Below are positions 8,198 to 16,023 of a stretch of DNA of 64,000 bases, one piece after another; positions within the stretch are counted from its first letter, which is position 1; each line of letters opens with the position of its first letter. The stretch is from Roseovarius sp. SCSIO 43702 (lineage in GTDB: Bacteria; Pseudomonadota; Alphaproteobacteria; Rhodobacterales; Rhodobacteraceae), in NCBI RefSeq assembly GCF_019599045.1, contig NZ_CP080623.1, positions 3,246,501 to 3,310,500 of the forward strand, in the 5' to 3' direction. Both the position numbers and the translations under genes were made by a program. The notes under the pieces are model-generated. The model was not told the origin of the DNA, did not search any database, and saw only the letters and a program-made list of their open reading frames with translations.

Positions 8198-9322
8198 TCA
8201 GGTGCTGCCGATGATGCGGCGCTCCTCACCGAGCGGGATGATCCAGCCGCCGGCTCGATCAGGTCGGGAAAATTCATCTGGACCCACAATCTGCGTCAGG
8301 CGGGTACGAACTGTTTCCATATCCGCATCTATAGCGGCGCGGATAAGGTCACGCTCGATGCCGACGAAAACCGGCCGGAGGTTGAGGCGAGCGAGCGCCT
8401 CCTGATCTGCAGGCGCGACGTCCGTCTCAGTGACAGGCCCGGCACGAGTAACGATCCCTCCGACCAGCGCGCCCAAGGTTGTGTCTTTTTCTACTTCTTT
8501 TACCGGCACAGCATCCAACAATGTTCGCACGCGTCGGAGGTCACCTTGTAGCCTCCGCTCGAAGGGCTGGCGGGTCAGGCCGCGGAGGGCGCTGGCGAGT
8601 TCGGCATGCCCGAGCGATTTGATGAGATTGGCGATATGGAGGCGTAGAAGCCCGATGAAAAGAGCATCTATCTCCTCCGTTTTGATCGGCTCGCCTTCAT
8701 CCACCGGATCGCGGACTGAGAGGTGAGCGTTGGTCGGACGTGGCGCCGCAATTCCCCATCTTGTCGCAATCGCGATCCGCTTCACTGTAACCTTACTTCC
8801 TCCGGCGGTGATATCTATCCGTCCGGCCTGAGCCCAGGCGCGGCTCAAGGCCTTGGCCGGGCCGGCAGCATCATGGCAGCCTTTTGCCTCCGCCACGGTC
8901 AACGAGGACAGATCCGATGCACAGGCAATCCAGTCGGGTAAGTCTCCGCGGGACAAGCGCGTGACTTTGACCTTGCGGCGCCGATCGAGGTCGACAACGC
9001 GGCTGCCGAGGTGCGCGAAAATCGAGAGGTGGAAGTAGCGCTCGAGATAAGCTCGAGCCACAAAACGGCCGAACAAGCCGGATAGCGCGACCTTAACTTC
9101 CCGGGCCTGTCCAAGCGGTTCCCGAAAGACAAAGGGGGTCCCGGCGCCGGTTGGCGTCAACAATGCTTCCAAGATAGACCACGCGCCATATGCAGCCCCT
9201 GGAGTCTGCAAGACTTCGCGAATTCCAGCGTCTTCGATCTCCGAGATTTTCAAGTCAACTGTCGCCCCAGTGACGGGACTCAATGCTGCCGGATCGAAAC
9301 TGTGCAGGAAGGTCCTTGTCAT
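8198..9322 (-). CDS. Hypothetical protein with a PD-(D/E)XK-like nuclease signature, 374 aa
   Basis: Not assigned to a named family. Residues 129-147 contain Pro-Asp, a 14-residue strand region and Glu-Ala-Lys (LPDWIA followed by LTVAEAKG), the arrangement of the PD-(D/E)XK nuclease fold. The rest is a mixed alpha/beta N-terminal part and a helical C-terminal part rich in Leu and Arg. The start at 9322 (MTRTFLHSFDPAAL) is the first ATG. It precedes the 83-aa possible ATPase remnant by 71 bases and follows the PIN gene by 219 bases in the same direction. The nuclease assignment rests on one motif and is tentative. Confidence 0.6.
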   Translation of the reverse strand: MTRTFLHSFDPAALSPVTGATVDLKISEIEDAGIREVLQTPGAAYGAWSILEALLTPTGAGTPFVFREPLGQAREVKVALSGLFGRFVARAYLERYFHLSIFAHLGSRVVDLDRRRKVKVTRLSRGDLPDWIACASDLSSLTVAEAKGCHDAAGPAKALSRAWAQAGRIDITAGGSKVTVKRIAIATRWGIAAPRPTNAHLSVRDPVDEGEPIKTEEIDALFIGLLRLHIANLIKSLGHAELASALRGLTRQPFERRLQGDLRRVRTLLDAVPVKEVEKDTTLGALVGGIVTRAGPVTETDVAPADQEALARLNLRPVFVGIERDLIRAAIDADMETVRTRLTQIVGPDEFSRPDRAGGWIIPLGEERRIIGST

Positions 9323-9541
9323 AGCGCCAAAGCTCGCTCAACAGAACAGATCCCGAAAACGAGCGGTAGCTTGCTCAATGATTGGAGGGACATCATTCGC
9401 GTAAACATTTTTTGCATCATTCTAAGCGACGAAGCCGAATGCAATGATCGAAGTCAAGTATTCACGGCCGAACCATGATCTATTCTTCAATCATTAGACA
9501 GTCACACGTCGTCAGGTTCGACTTTTCTGGAGAGATCAGGC

Positions 9542-10177
9542 TTAGTTATGGGATGGATTAAACCAGATACGGGACCGCACTTCCCGTGGCAAGGATGTGC
9601 AGGACATTGCGGCTTCCGGACCAATGATCTCACATACTCTGGAAACGAGTTCCTTTGGAACACGCATTCGTGCGATGCGCAGTGCATTCAGTAAGGCGTT
9701 GGCCTGTCCGCTTTCTTCCAGAAGATTTCTCACAAGATCGCTGGTCAACAGCCCAGCGGTCGAGACAACAGCCAGCTCGGGATACATTTCCGAACATAAA
9801 AGACGTGCCTTTCTTTCGTCAATCAGGGCTACGCCGGAAAGTTCGACGGCACAGCCGATGGTTGACGCTTCGCCGTCGTCAAGGGTGCGCAGCGTCGATC
9901 CGTCGATAAGACTTTCATAGACGGTCAGGGCATCCTCGCCCAGGTTGACACGGTGTGCGTGGCCCTGCTTGCAGAGCTCGTCCAAAGCATCGGCGTCGTG
10001 ATACCCGTTCCGGCGGCCATTCTCCAGTTCGGCGGAGACATTCTCGGGAACGGCAAAGCGGCAGGGAAGTCCTCCGAGTATATCGGCGGCGCGGCCTGTT
10101 GCGTTCAGATTGATAAGAACACTCGTATCGGCGATGAAAACGGCATCTGGATCAGCGAGGCAGTTTAACCAGGTCAT
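9542..10177 (-). CDS. PIN-domain ribonuclease-like protein
   Basis: A 211-aa protein starting at ATG 10177 (MTWLNCLADPDAVF), overlapping the end of the protease gene by 26 bases in another frame. PIN landmarks are present: first acidic residue in FIADTSVLINLNATG, then Glu in NVSAELENGR, a DDGEAST segment and Asp in GVALIDERKARLLC. These coordinate a metal and usually cleave RNA, as in VapC toxins. The C-terminal 60 residues are a helical extension. Long overlap with the upstream XRE-protease gene suggests a toxin kept under control by that partner. It could also be the effector of the whole four-gene operon. Targets cannot be predicted. Confidence 0.8.
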   Translation of the reverse strand: MTWLNCLADPDAVFIADTSVLINLNATGRAADILGGLPCRFAVPENVSAELENGRRNGYHDADALDELCKQGHAHRVNLGEDALTVYESLIDGSTLRTLDDGEASTIGCAVELSGVALIDERKARLLCSEMYPELAVVSTAGLLTSDLVRNLLEESGQANALLNALRIARMRVPKELVSRVCEIIGPEAAMSCTSLPREVRSRIWFNPSHN

Positions 10178-11345
10178 TTTCCTCGCCTTCTTCAGCCGCT
10201 GCGCTATCGAGCAAGGCACGAACGCTGTATCTGTCCAGATGGAGAAGGCGCAGGAGCTGACCTTCGCTGTAGATGCCCCGCTTCCAGGCCTCACCGGCCA
10301 AAAGCGCCAGCCGTGGCGGCAGCGTGGTGCCGGTTTCCGAGATCGGGAAGTGGCTCTGCGGAAGGTCTCCCAGAACCTGACGGGCTTGCTCGTCGGTGAT
10401 GCCGCCATTCGCCTGAAACCAGTCCCACGTTCCCTTTCGAGCAAGACCCAGTTCTTCCAGACGGCGGACCATGGCTTCGCGGGCCACGCCGAACGCATGT
10501 GCAAGCAGAATGATATGGCGTCGGGTCAGATGAGAGTGACCGGCCGTAATGTCCTGGAAGCGCTGACGAACGGCGCGGGACGGCGTCAGGAAGCCACGGG
10601 AAAAGCTGTTGGCATAGCGCTCTTCGCGAGAAACGAAGAGCGAGCTTTCGGTCAGCACTTCCGGCTCGCGGCGAGACGATATGAAGTGCCCGAGTTCGTG
10701 TGCGGCGGTCGTCATAAGCCGGGAGCGGGGATGCAACGCATTCAGGAGCATGCAGGCCCCGGCCCGATCGTCATAAGCGAAGAGCCCAGAGATTTTTGAG
10801 TTCAGCGGACAAAGATAGACCCGGATGCCGAGCTGAAGATCCAGAACGGAGACGATATCGCCGACAGGCCCCGGCCCGATACCCAGCCAATCGCGCAAGT
10901 CCTGAGCATCCGCTTCGGCCTGTGCAACAACGGAGCGGTTATCTCCCGGCAGGATCGGGCGCTCCGGCGGATACCGACGTTCCCGATGAATCCCGAGGGC
11001 ATTTTCCAGCTCAAGCTCCGCCGAGACAAGATCGTTAAGGAGGCGGCTCGACGACTCAACGGCATCGTCTTCGCTCTCACTGAGCTTCCGGAATTGCGGG
11101 GCAAGGTTGAGCTGAACCGCTTCCCGTCGGAGGATCGCGTTCGCGGAAGTGCCGTAGGCTGCGGCGAGCTTCTGCAACTCGTCGATGCGAATCCGGCGCT
11201 GACCTTTTTCTATTGCAACGACGGTCGTTCTGGCCGCTCCGATAACCCCGGCGGCGTCTGCCTGGGTCTTCTTCGCTTCTTCGCGGGCAAGCCTCAGGCG
11301 TTCGCCGATCTCCCGATCCGATAGTCTTTCTGCGGTGGCGTTCAT
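10152..11345 (-). CDS. XRE-type regulator fused to an ImmA/IrrE metallo-endopeptidase
   Basis: A 397-aa protein. Residues 10-65 form a helix-turn-helix XRE domain (IGERLRLAREEAKKTQADAA). Residues about 150-255 are the ImmA/IrrE zinc protease: HELGH at 216-220 and a downstream Glu in EERYANSF near 241. Proteins of this type cleave a repressor or a toxin-antidote partner when triggered. The start at 11345 gives an ATGA overlap with the QueC-like gene; the longer frame to 11411 would overlap it by 70 bases. It lies between the QueC-like and PIN genes, so it may both repress the operon through the HTH and act as the switch that frees the nuclease. Confidence 0.88.
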   Translation of the reverse strand: MNATAERLSDREIGERLRLAREEAKKTQADAAGVIGAARTTVVAIEKGQRRIRIDELQKLAAAYGTSANAILRREAVQLNLAPQFRKLSESEDDAVESSSRLLNDLVSAELELENALGIHRERRYPPERPILPGDNRSVVAQAEADAQDLRDWLGIGPGPVGDIVSVLDLQLGIRVYLCPLNSKISGLFAYDDRAGACMLLNALHPRSRLMTTAAHELGHFISSRREPEVLTESSLFVSREERYANSFSRGFLTPSRAVRQRFQDITAGHSHLTRRHIILLAHAFGVAREAMVRRLEELGLARKGTWDWFQANGGITDEQARQVLGDLPQSHFPISETGTTLPPRLALLAGEAWKRGIYSEGQLLRLLHLDRYSVRALLDSAAAEEGEENDLVKLPR

Positions 11346-12709
11346 AGTTTGCCACGCCGCCTTTCCGCCAGGAAAGAGCGGGCTCCCAAGCTGTTCATGT
11401 AGGTCTCCCATTCGGTTTTGTGTTGTTCGAGCAGGGCTCGCAGGTGGGTTTGCGTCTCATCGATGGACGCGCCGAGTGCCAGACCGAGCTGTGCGGCTTG
11501 GACGCGAACCTCCGGCCGCGCCGCGTCTTCGGCCATATCGGCCAGATGGTCGAGATGCAGGAACCCGGCATGGGCGTATTCCGCGAAGGCACCTCCGGCA
11601 TGCCGAAAGCGCGGATCGACCGCCGCCGCAAGGTCCGGGGCGCTCAGGTCGGGTGCAGCGTACACGTCAGGCCGCTCACAAAGCCCAGCCGCATGAACGC
11701 TCATGCGTCGAAGCATGCAGGCAGCACAGACGCCGCATTGCCGCCATTCCCCGGCGATGGACAGCCAACGGCTGCTACGCCAGCAGGAGCGGGTATCCCA
11801 CCAATCTTGCCCCTCAGGCAGGGCAGCATACTCCCGAAGGGTCTGGCCTTTCGTGTGCCAGAGCCGCGGGAAGCGGAATCGGATATCTCGCCCGAACAAG
11901 GCGCGGAAATACCGCTCCATCTTCCGTGCAAACACAGGATGGTTCCGATAATCGGGGTAGGCGTGTGCCACGCCGACCAGTGCAGGCCCGATAGCGCCTT
12001 GTCCGCTTTCAGGAATGACGATTTCAGCAGCACCGGATAGGTAGGCGGCGACGCCGGCGATCGAAGAGAACTTGAACCCCCGGTTTCTCGCCGTGGAATC
12101 CCTGTTCGGCCCGATATTCGAAAGCTCATATGGGACACCGGCGAAGGGGACAGGCTGGGCGAGCCCTCGCCGTCGCTTTGGCGTGCCGGTACCGAGCCTG
12201 ACCTTCACAAGCCGGTTGCCCATCTCCTGGCGCAGCAATCCTGCAACCACCCTCGAGTCCATGCCGTCGCTATAGGCGATGACCGCTCGGGTATCGGGCG
12301 AAAGATCAAAATGCGCCGTCGGGACGGCAACAGATGGTGACGTTCTTTGCGAGAATTCGAAAGACCAGTCGTCGCCGGTCAGAAAGCCGACAGCATCGAT
12401 CAGAGCGTTCTCAACTTCTCCGGCCTGCCATCGCGCCGCATCGTGGACCGGTATGTTCAGAGCGAAGATACGACGCCAGCCATGAGCCGGACGTCGAACG
12501 GTGCGGTCGGCATACTCGACGGCCGCAGCGACGAGCATGGCATCAAGCACAACCGGTTCCCGGTCGGCAAAGGCATAGGTCTCAAGGGATGCCGTCGAAA
12601 ATCTGATAGCATCGATGGACAATCCCCGATTCCCGGCACGCGCGATTGCGCCAGGCTCCAGAAGATCGATGGCGGTTTCAGGAATCTGCGGTGCGTTGGT
12701 GACGGTCAT
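11342..12709 (-). CDS. QueC-like PP-loop ATPase (7-cyano-7-deazaguanine-synthase family, divergent)
   Basis: A 455-aa protein, about twice the size of housekeeping QueC. The first 135 residues are an extra N-terminal domain. A modified PP-loop YSDGMDS lies at 146-152 (the usual form is SGGxDS), a strand with VIPESGQGAIGPAL resembles the QueC core, and zinc-binding Cys residues are at about 309, 325, 328 and 331 (QCGVCAACMLRR). QueC turns carboxydeazaguanine into preQ0 with ATP and ammonia; QueC-like proteins in Qat and type IV CBASS islands act in defence. Start and stop overlap both neighbours by 4 bases. No other queuosine gene is nearby, so a role in tRNA modification is unlikely. Function in this operon is inferred. 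Confidence 0.82.
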   Translation of the reverse strand: MTVTNAPQIPETAIDLLEPGAIARAGNRGLSIDAIRFSTASLETYAFADREPVVLDAMLVAAAVEYADRTVRRPAHGWRRIFALNIPVHDAARWQAGEVENALIDAVGFLTGDDWSFEFSQRTSPSVAVPTAHFDLSPDTRAVIAYSDGMDSRVVAGLLRQEMGNRLVKVRLGTGTPKRRRGLAQPVPFAGVPYELSNIGPNRDSTARNRGFKFSSIAGVAAYLSGAAEIVIPESGQGAIGPALVGVAHAYPDYRNHPVFARKMERYFRALFGRDIRFRFPRLWHTKGQTLREYAALPEGQDWWDTRSCWRSSRWLSIAGEWRQCGVCAACMLRRMSVHAAGLCERPDVYAAPDLSAPDLAAAVDPRFRHAGGAFAEYAHAGFLHLDHLADMAEDAARPEVRVQAAQLGLALGASIDETQTHLRALLEQHKTEWETYMNSLGARSFLAERRRGKL

Positions 12710-13284
12710 AGCGGCATCGCCGGGCCGTCGTCGATCCCGGTCCTCCGCACAAGAGACGTGGCGCGTGAGGCCTGCACTTCGGTCTGACTGTGGCGACGGG
12801 CAATATCACCGAAATCGCACCGACCGCCGACGGCAGCGAGACGGTCGCGCATATGGCGGGCGCTACGGTCTCCGGCCTTGCGCTGATAGTGCTCTTCGAT
12901 GCTGCGGCTGTGGCTTCGGAAGTTGCGGTCGAGTGCATACTGGAGCCCGCGTTGGCAGGCCGTTTCTCCCCGATCTCCTTCCAGAACGGCTTGGATAGCT
13001 CCATCTATGGCTGCGTTGCCGATTGCCGACCCGCGACATTCAATCCTGGAACGGTCAAGTTCGGTCACGACCGCGTCTCCATCTTGAGCGAACAGAGAAA
13101 TTTCCGGGCCGACGCCGAGGATGCTGCGCAGGGAGCGGATGGGTACCTCGCGGAGGTCGCGCTCAAGTGCTCTCAAAGTCGCATCGGCAACATCGGAAAT
13201 CGACCATGCGTCTTTGGAGGCCCGCTCGGCGACAGGCTTCCAATGCGACTTCAGGGGCAGGCTTCTATGCGGTCCGTCACTCAT
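12706..13284 (-). CDS. Hypothetical protein, first gene of the QueC-like operon, 192 aa
   Basis: No known domain. It begins MSDGPHRSLPLKSHWKPV at 13284, where AAGGAGG stands 5 bases upstream; the frame is open to 13413 but that part would cross the promoter repeats. It has an N-terminal helical part (AWSISDVADATLRALERDL), a central beta-like segment, and a basic C-terminal half rich in Arg and His with a disordered tail. Its stop overlaps the QueC-like start (ATGA). A small partner protein upstream of a QueC-like enzyme recalls Qat and type IV CBASS layouts, where the partner is thought to be the substrate modified by the enzyme, but I see no sequence match to either. Confidence 0.6.
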   Translation of the reverse strand: MSDGPHRSLPLKSHWKPVAERASKDAWSISDVADATLRALERDLREVPIRSLRSILGVGPEISLFAQDGDAVVTELDRSRIECRGSAIGNAAIDGAIQAVLEGDRGETACQRGLQYALDRNFRSHSRSIEEHYQRKAGDRSARHMRDRLAAVGGRCDFGDIARRHSQTEVQASRATSLVRRTGIDDGPAMPL

Positions 13285-13294
13285 GGCGACCTCC

Positions 13295-13355
13295 TTGTCA
13301 GGTTGATAAGCCAGTTGACCTGACAATGTCAACATCTCTGAGGTGCGCACCTGAC
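13295..13355 (-). promoter_or_regulatory. Promoter and repeated operator of the QueC-like operon
   Basis: On the minus strand TTGACA, a 17-bp spacer and TTATCA form a plausible sigma-70 promoter. It is embedded in repeats of ACCTGAC: 13318-13324 and 13349-13355 on plus, and 13297-13303 in reverse. A 20-bp element at 13314-13333 has arms GTTGAC and GTCAAC around the -35 box, and AGGTGCGCACCT at 13341-13352 is a perfect palindrome. The position and symmetry fit autorepression by the XRE protein of this operon, which is inference. Confidence 0.55.
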
Positions 13356-13519
13356 ATCGGGAGCTGAGGGCCTCTGCAGCAACCTTGCGGCGCTGCAGAG
13401 GTTCTGGCTGCATATCTTGCCGAGACGTGGAGCTCGCTCACCTGACCGACACAGTCTGTAGTGGTTCTGAGAAAGAAAGGGCGGCTCTTGCCGCCCCGTG
13501 CTTGTGATGTTTTCCCTCG

Positions 13520-13918
13520 CTACGGTTCTTGCCAGCTACTCAAGGCTGCTTCGATGCGCGCATAGGCCTGAAGGATCTCATGGTTTGAATGCCTCCCGTC
13601 GCAGCATTGGTGGCCGTAAGTGTCCGCGCCAGAATGGTTTATCTCGTAGCCGAGTGCGAGGAACGCTTCGCGTGCCGCCGGGCTTGGGGAAACAGGATGT
13701 CTCGGGGAAGTCATCACCGTGATGCCTGCGATCTCACGGCCGTATTGGACGTAGTGTCGGTCGACCCAGACGAGGGCCGACGGTAAGCGGTACTTCTGGA
13801 CGAGCCATAGCGTGACATCGCAGATGTCCTGCTCGAGACCGAATTCCTCCGGGTAGACACTCAGACGGCGCTGTCTCGCGACCTGCAGGGCACATAGCGG
13901 TGCGGGCTTACCCGGCAT
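13520..13918 (-). CDS. Hypothetical protein, 132 aa
   Basis: Not recognised. It starts at ATG 13918 and overlaps the end of the preceding 116-aa gene by 11 bases, so the two are likely co-transcribed. The sequence has a mixed composition with a central segment DICDVTLWLVQKYRLPSALVW, a Cys pair in YGHQCCDGRHSNHE and a helical C-terminus. Small genes of this kind, usually of unknown function, are common on alphaproteobacterial plasmids and islands. It is unrelated in sequence to the neighbouring QueC-like operon and separated from it by 235 bases. Confidence 0.5.
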   Translation of the reverse strand: MPGKPAPLCALQVARQRRLSVYPEEFGLEQDICDVTLWLVQKYRLPSALVWVDRHYVQYGREIAGITVMTSPRHPVSPSPAAREAFLALGYEINHSGADTYGHQCCDGRHSNHEILQAYARIEAALSSWQEP

Positions 13919-14258
13919 GGCGGAACCTCGCGAGCAGCTCGCTCACGCGCGCGCCGTGCCATCGTGCCATGTCGGAGGCCGGCAGGCTGCGCTCATGGCT
14001 GATCCGGTCCAGCACGGAGGGTGCTTGCTGCGACAGGATGCGACGGATGTCGAGGAGAGCCTGCTCGACGGCATCGGCATCGGGGAACCGTTCGGAGACC
14101 GCCCCATGCAGATCGCAGAGAGCGTCAAACCCGCTTCGGTCGTCGAGCGCATCCAGGAGGTCGCAGAGGCTCGCGCCGTGCCGGCGCAGATGTTTTTCTG
14201 TCGCCGCCACCGCGTCGAAGCGGACTTGGCTGGTGTTGACAGTAGTGGAGTTGAGCAT
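13908..14258 (-). CDS. Hypothetical protein, 116 aa
   Basis: Not recognised. The start at 14258 (MLNSTTVNTSQVRFDAV) is preferred because GGGAGAA stands 5 bases upstream; the frame extends to 14426 but without a better ribosome site. The protein is almost entirely helical, with Leu-rich amphipathic stretches such as LCDLLDALDDRSGFDALCDL, and charged. It is the first of a two-gene unit with the 132-aa gene. A perfect palindrome lies just upstream and may control it. Confidence 0.5.
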   Translation of the reverse strand: MLNSTTVNTSQVRFDAVAATEKHLRRHGASLCDLLDALDDRSGFDALCDLHGAVSERFPDADAVEQALLDIRRILSQQAPSVLDRISHERSLPASDMARWHGARVSELLARFRHAG

Positions 14259-14269
14259 GATTTTCTCCC

Positions 14270-14283
14270 TTTCATGCATGAAA
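14270..14283. promoter_or_regulatory. Perfect 14-bp palindrome upstream of a small hypothetical gene
   Basis: TTTCATGCATGAAA equals its own reverse complement and lies 12 bases before the start codon of the 116-aa gene, just behind its ribosome site. It could be an operator or an mRNA element. Confidence 0.35.
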
Positions 14284-14387
14284 ACGGTGCTGGTGGTGCC
14301 TGATTCATCGGCGTCATAGTCCGTGCATCGTGGGGGAGAGGTGGGTTGGGCTGGCTCCTTTCGTTTGGTGACTTGCGCGGGTGCCTT

Positions 14388-14404
14388 GTCCTGATGATCA
14401 GGAC
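14388..14404. promoter_or_regulatory. 17-bp inverted repeat, possible operator
   Basis: The 8-bp arms GTCCTGAT and ATCAGGAC surround one central base. The element lies about 130 bases upstream of the 116-aa gene, at a distance that suits a promoter region. Confidence 0.35.
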
Positions 14405-14478
14405 ATTGGTCATTCTCCGGGAGCACGAAGGAAAAAGAGGTAGGCTGGCCGATTTTCCTTGTTGAGCGGCTGCGTCAC

Positions 14479-14509
14479 GCCGGCCGCCGCGCTGGACGCG
14501 GGGCGGCCG
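14479..14509 (-). terminator. Strong GC hairpin downstream of the 131-aa gene
   Basis: The 9-bp arms CCGGCCGCC (14479-14487) and GGCGGCCGG (14501-14509) flank a 13-base loop, 11 bases past the stop of the gene ending at 14520. There is no clear T run, so it may terminate weakly or protect the mRNA end. Confidence 0.4.
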
Positions 14510-14519
14510 GGGGCGAACA

Positions 14520-14915
14520 TCAGAGGATCCGGCTGACTTCGCTTGGAGTGATCCCCGCGCCGCGCAGCACATCATCGAGACCGTCAGCGAGCAGGCAGAG
14601 TTCAGGCACGATAGGATCCTCGGGCTCGAGCAGGTTGAAGCATCCTTCGCTCCCCCATTCGTCTTCATCGGCCTCGTCGAAGAAGAGGATCGCGCGCAGC
14701 TGGAGAAGCAGGCGCCGGAGACGGCGGGGGATCGACCCGGGCTGTTCCAAGCCGTCGCGGATCGCGTTGAGGAGCCGCGCGCCGCGCCTGTCTGCGAGCA
14801 GAACGGCTGCATTGCCGAGCGCCTCGTCGTGATGAAAGAAAAATTCCCTCAGTGCCAGCTCGCCGGCCGACATCGAGCGGGCTTCGGTGCTGGTGGTTAC
14901 TCTCGAATGAAACAT
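14520..14915 (-). CDS. Hypothetical protein, 131 aa
   Basis: Not recognised. Start at ATG 14915 (MFHSRVTTSTEARSMSAG) with AAGGAGG 5 bases upstream, a near-ideal ribosome site. The protein is helical with a basic middle (IPRRLRRLLLQLRAI) and an acidic C-terminal half (DEADEDEWG). It is a single-gene unit followed by a GC hairpin. Such short acidic proteins are typical of the cargo of conjugative and integrative elements; a role as antirestriction or regulatory protein cannot be judged from sequence. Confidence 0.55.
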   Translation of the reverse strand: MFHSRVTTSTEARSMSAGELALREFFFHHDEALGNAAVLLADRRGARLLNAIRDGLEQPGSIPRRLRRLLLQLRAILFFDEADEDEWGSEGCFNLLEPEDPIVPELCLLADGLDDVLRGAGITPSEVSRIL

Positions 14916-15370
14916 GGAGACCTCCTTGTGATTGTTTCGTCCGGGCTTCGTCCCGGGTCAGGAAGGAGGGGAGGTCCTTTGCGCTGTCCGTCGCAGTGCC
15001 TCGCGCCGCGGCTGGAGGGCGCCGAAATCAGCGAGCGGTCAGATGTTGGATGGTCACTGCTGCGGGACACCTCGCTTGTTTCGTCTGTCACAAGCGAGAT
15101 TGGCCGGATGCGCTGGAGGCGAAGCATTTTTCCGGGTAAAAAATGAAAGAGTCTGCTTTTTTGCCCCCGGCATCTTCGCGGGCGCGCGCAGCAATGAGAG
15201 CGTCTAAATCCGGGTGTAAGATGTCGTCCCGATTAACAAGGGGATGACACCTACGTGCACGGGGTGTTCAAGGACAAGATAGCAAGCACGGGTGTAAAAA
15301 AGCCCATTGATCAGACGTTCGAATTACTCAGACACAGGTCAAACAAGCGCCTATGAATATGCTGGCCATC
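14916..15370. other. Non-coding stretch of 455 bases between two minus-strand genes
   Basis: No convincing gene is seen. It contains the ribosome site of the 131-aa gene at its left end and a hairpin with perfect 9-bp arms, CTCGCTTGT at 15071-15079 and ACAAGCGAG at 15090-15098, with a 10-base loop. The stretch 15130-15310 is richer in A and T than its surroundings, fitting a promoter region for the 131-aa gene. Confidence 0.4.
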
Positions 15371-15994
15371 TCACGGTAGAGCACCTTGAAGATCATCCAA
15401 ATAGCCGTCGCACCCGGAGAAATAGCCGTCCAGTCCGTGCATCACATCCGCAAGCTGATGTAAGTCAATTTCTTGATGTGCAAGCGCTACGAGTTCTCCT
15501 TTAGTATCGACCGGATAACGATAGGAGAAGGATCGTGGATCGACCCTTGCGAATTCCAGGACGATCTCCCCAACGATCCTGTCGGCGCCTTCAGCGTCTT
15601 CATGACCGTATCTTTCAAGAACCTGCGAGAAGGTTTCCCAAAGCACCTTTAGATCGTGAGTATTCCAATTGGCAGGAATGCCCACGGTCTGACCGTAGGT
15701 GGCAATCAAATACTTCAGCGAAAGCTCTATGAATTGCCGGTAGTTAAAGACAACCGGAAAGACCAAGGTATCGCCTTCATGGCGGTCGCGCGCGACATGG
15801 GCGACCATAAGGTCGGCGGCCGTCTTGTAGCCGGTCATCATCATGACCATGCGACCATGACCGACCTGGTCGATGTAGGCGTTCTGACCCCAGTTATCCG
15901 ACTGCCTAAACGGCACATCTCCTTCTGTTGGCCATCGAAAGTCCGTTCGAAGAAGGGACTGGAAGTCAGGTTTCTCTGTCGTCTCGTCTGTCAT
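15371..15994 (-). CDS. Hypothetical protein paired with DUF2971, 207 aa
   Basis: No firm family. The segment VVFNYRQFIELSLKYLI followed by THDLKVLWETF resembles, weakly, the helical core of HEPN-like proteins, and the C-terminal part HQEIDLHQLADVMHGLDGYF is also helical. A canonical HEPN RxxxxH motif is not evident. The start is ATG 15994, 29 bases after the stop of the DUF2971 gene on the same strand, so the two probably form a unit. Such pairs on islands are often toxin-antidote or phage-defence genes, but nothing here proves it. Confidence 0.55.
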   Translation of the reverse strand: MTDETTEKPDFQSLLRTDFRWPTEGDVPFRQSDNWGQNAYIDQVGHGRMVMMMTGYKTAADLMVAHVARDRHEGDTLVFPVVFNYRQFIELSLKYLIATYGQTVGIPANWNTHDLKVLWETFSQVLERYGHEDAEGADRIVGEIVLEFARVDPRSFSYRYPVDTKGELVALAHQEIDLHQLADVMHGLDGYFSGCDGYLDDLQGALP

Positions 15995-16023
15995 ACGTCC
16001 GGCAATCCCATCGCCCCCCGTGA

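Noticed and set aside
11342..13284. Assignment of the QueC-like operon to Qat or type IV CBASS
   Set aside because: No TatD-like nuclease, QatA-type ATPase, CD-NTase or TGT-like gene is present, so only the QueC-like relation is claimed.
14829..15146. Open frames on the plus strand in the 455-base gap
   Set aside because: No ribosome site, low-complexity Arg/Ser/Gly translations and overlap with the promoter region of the 131-aa gene.
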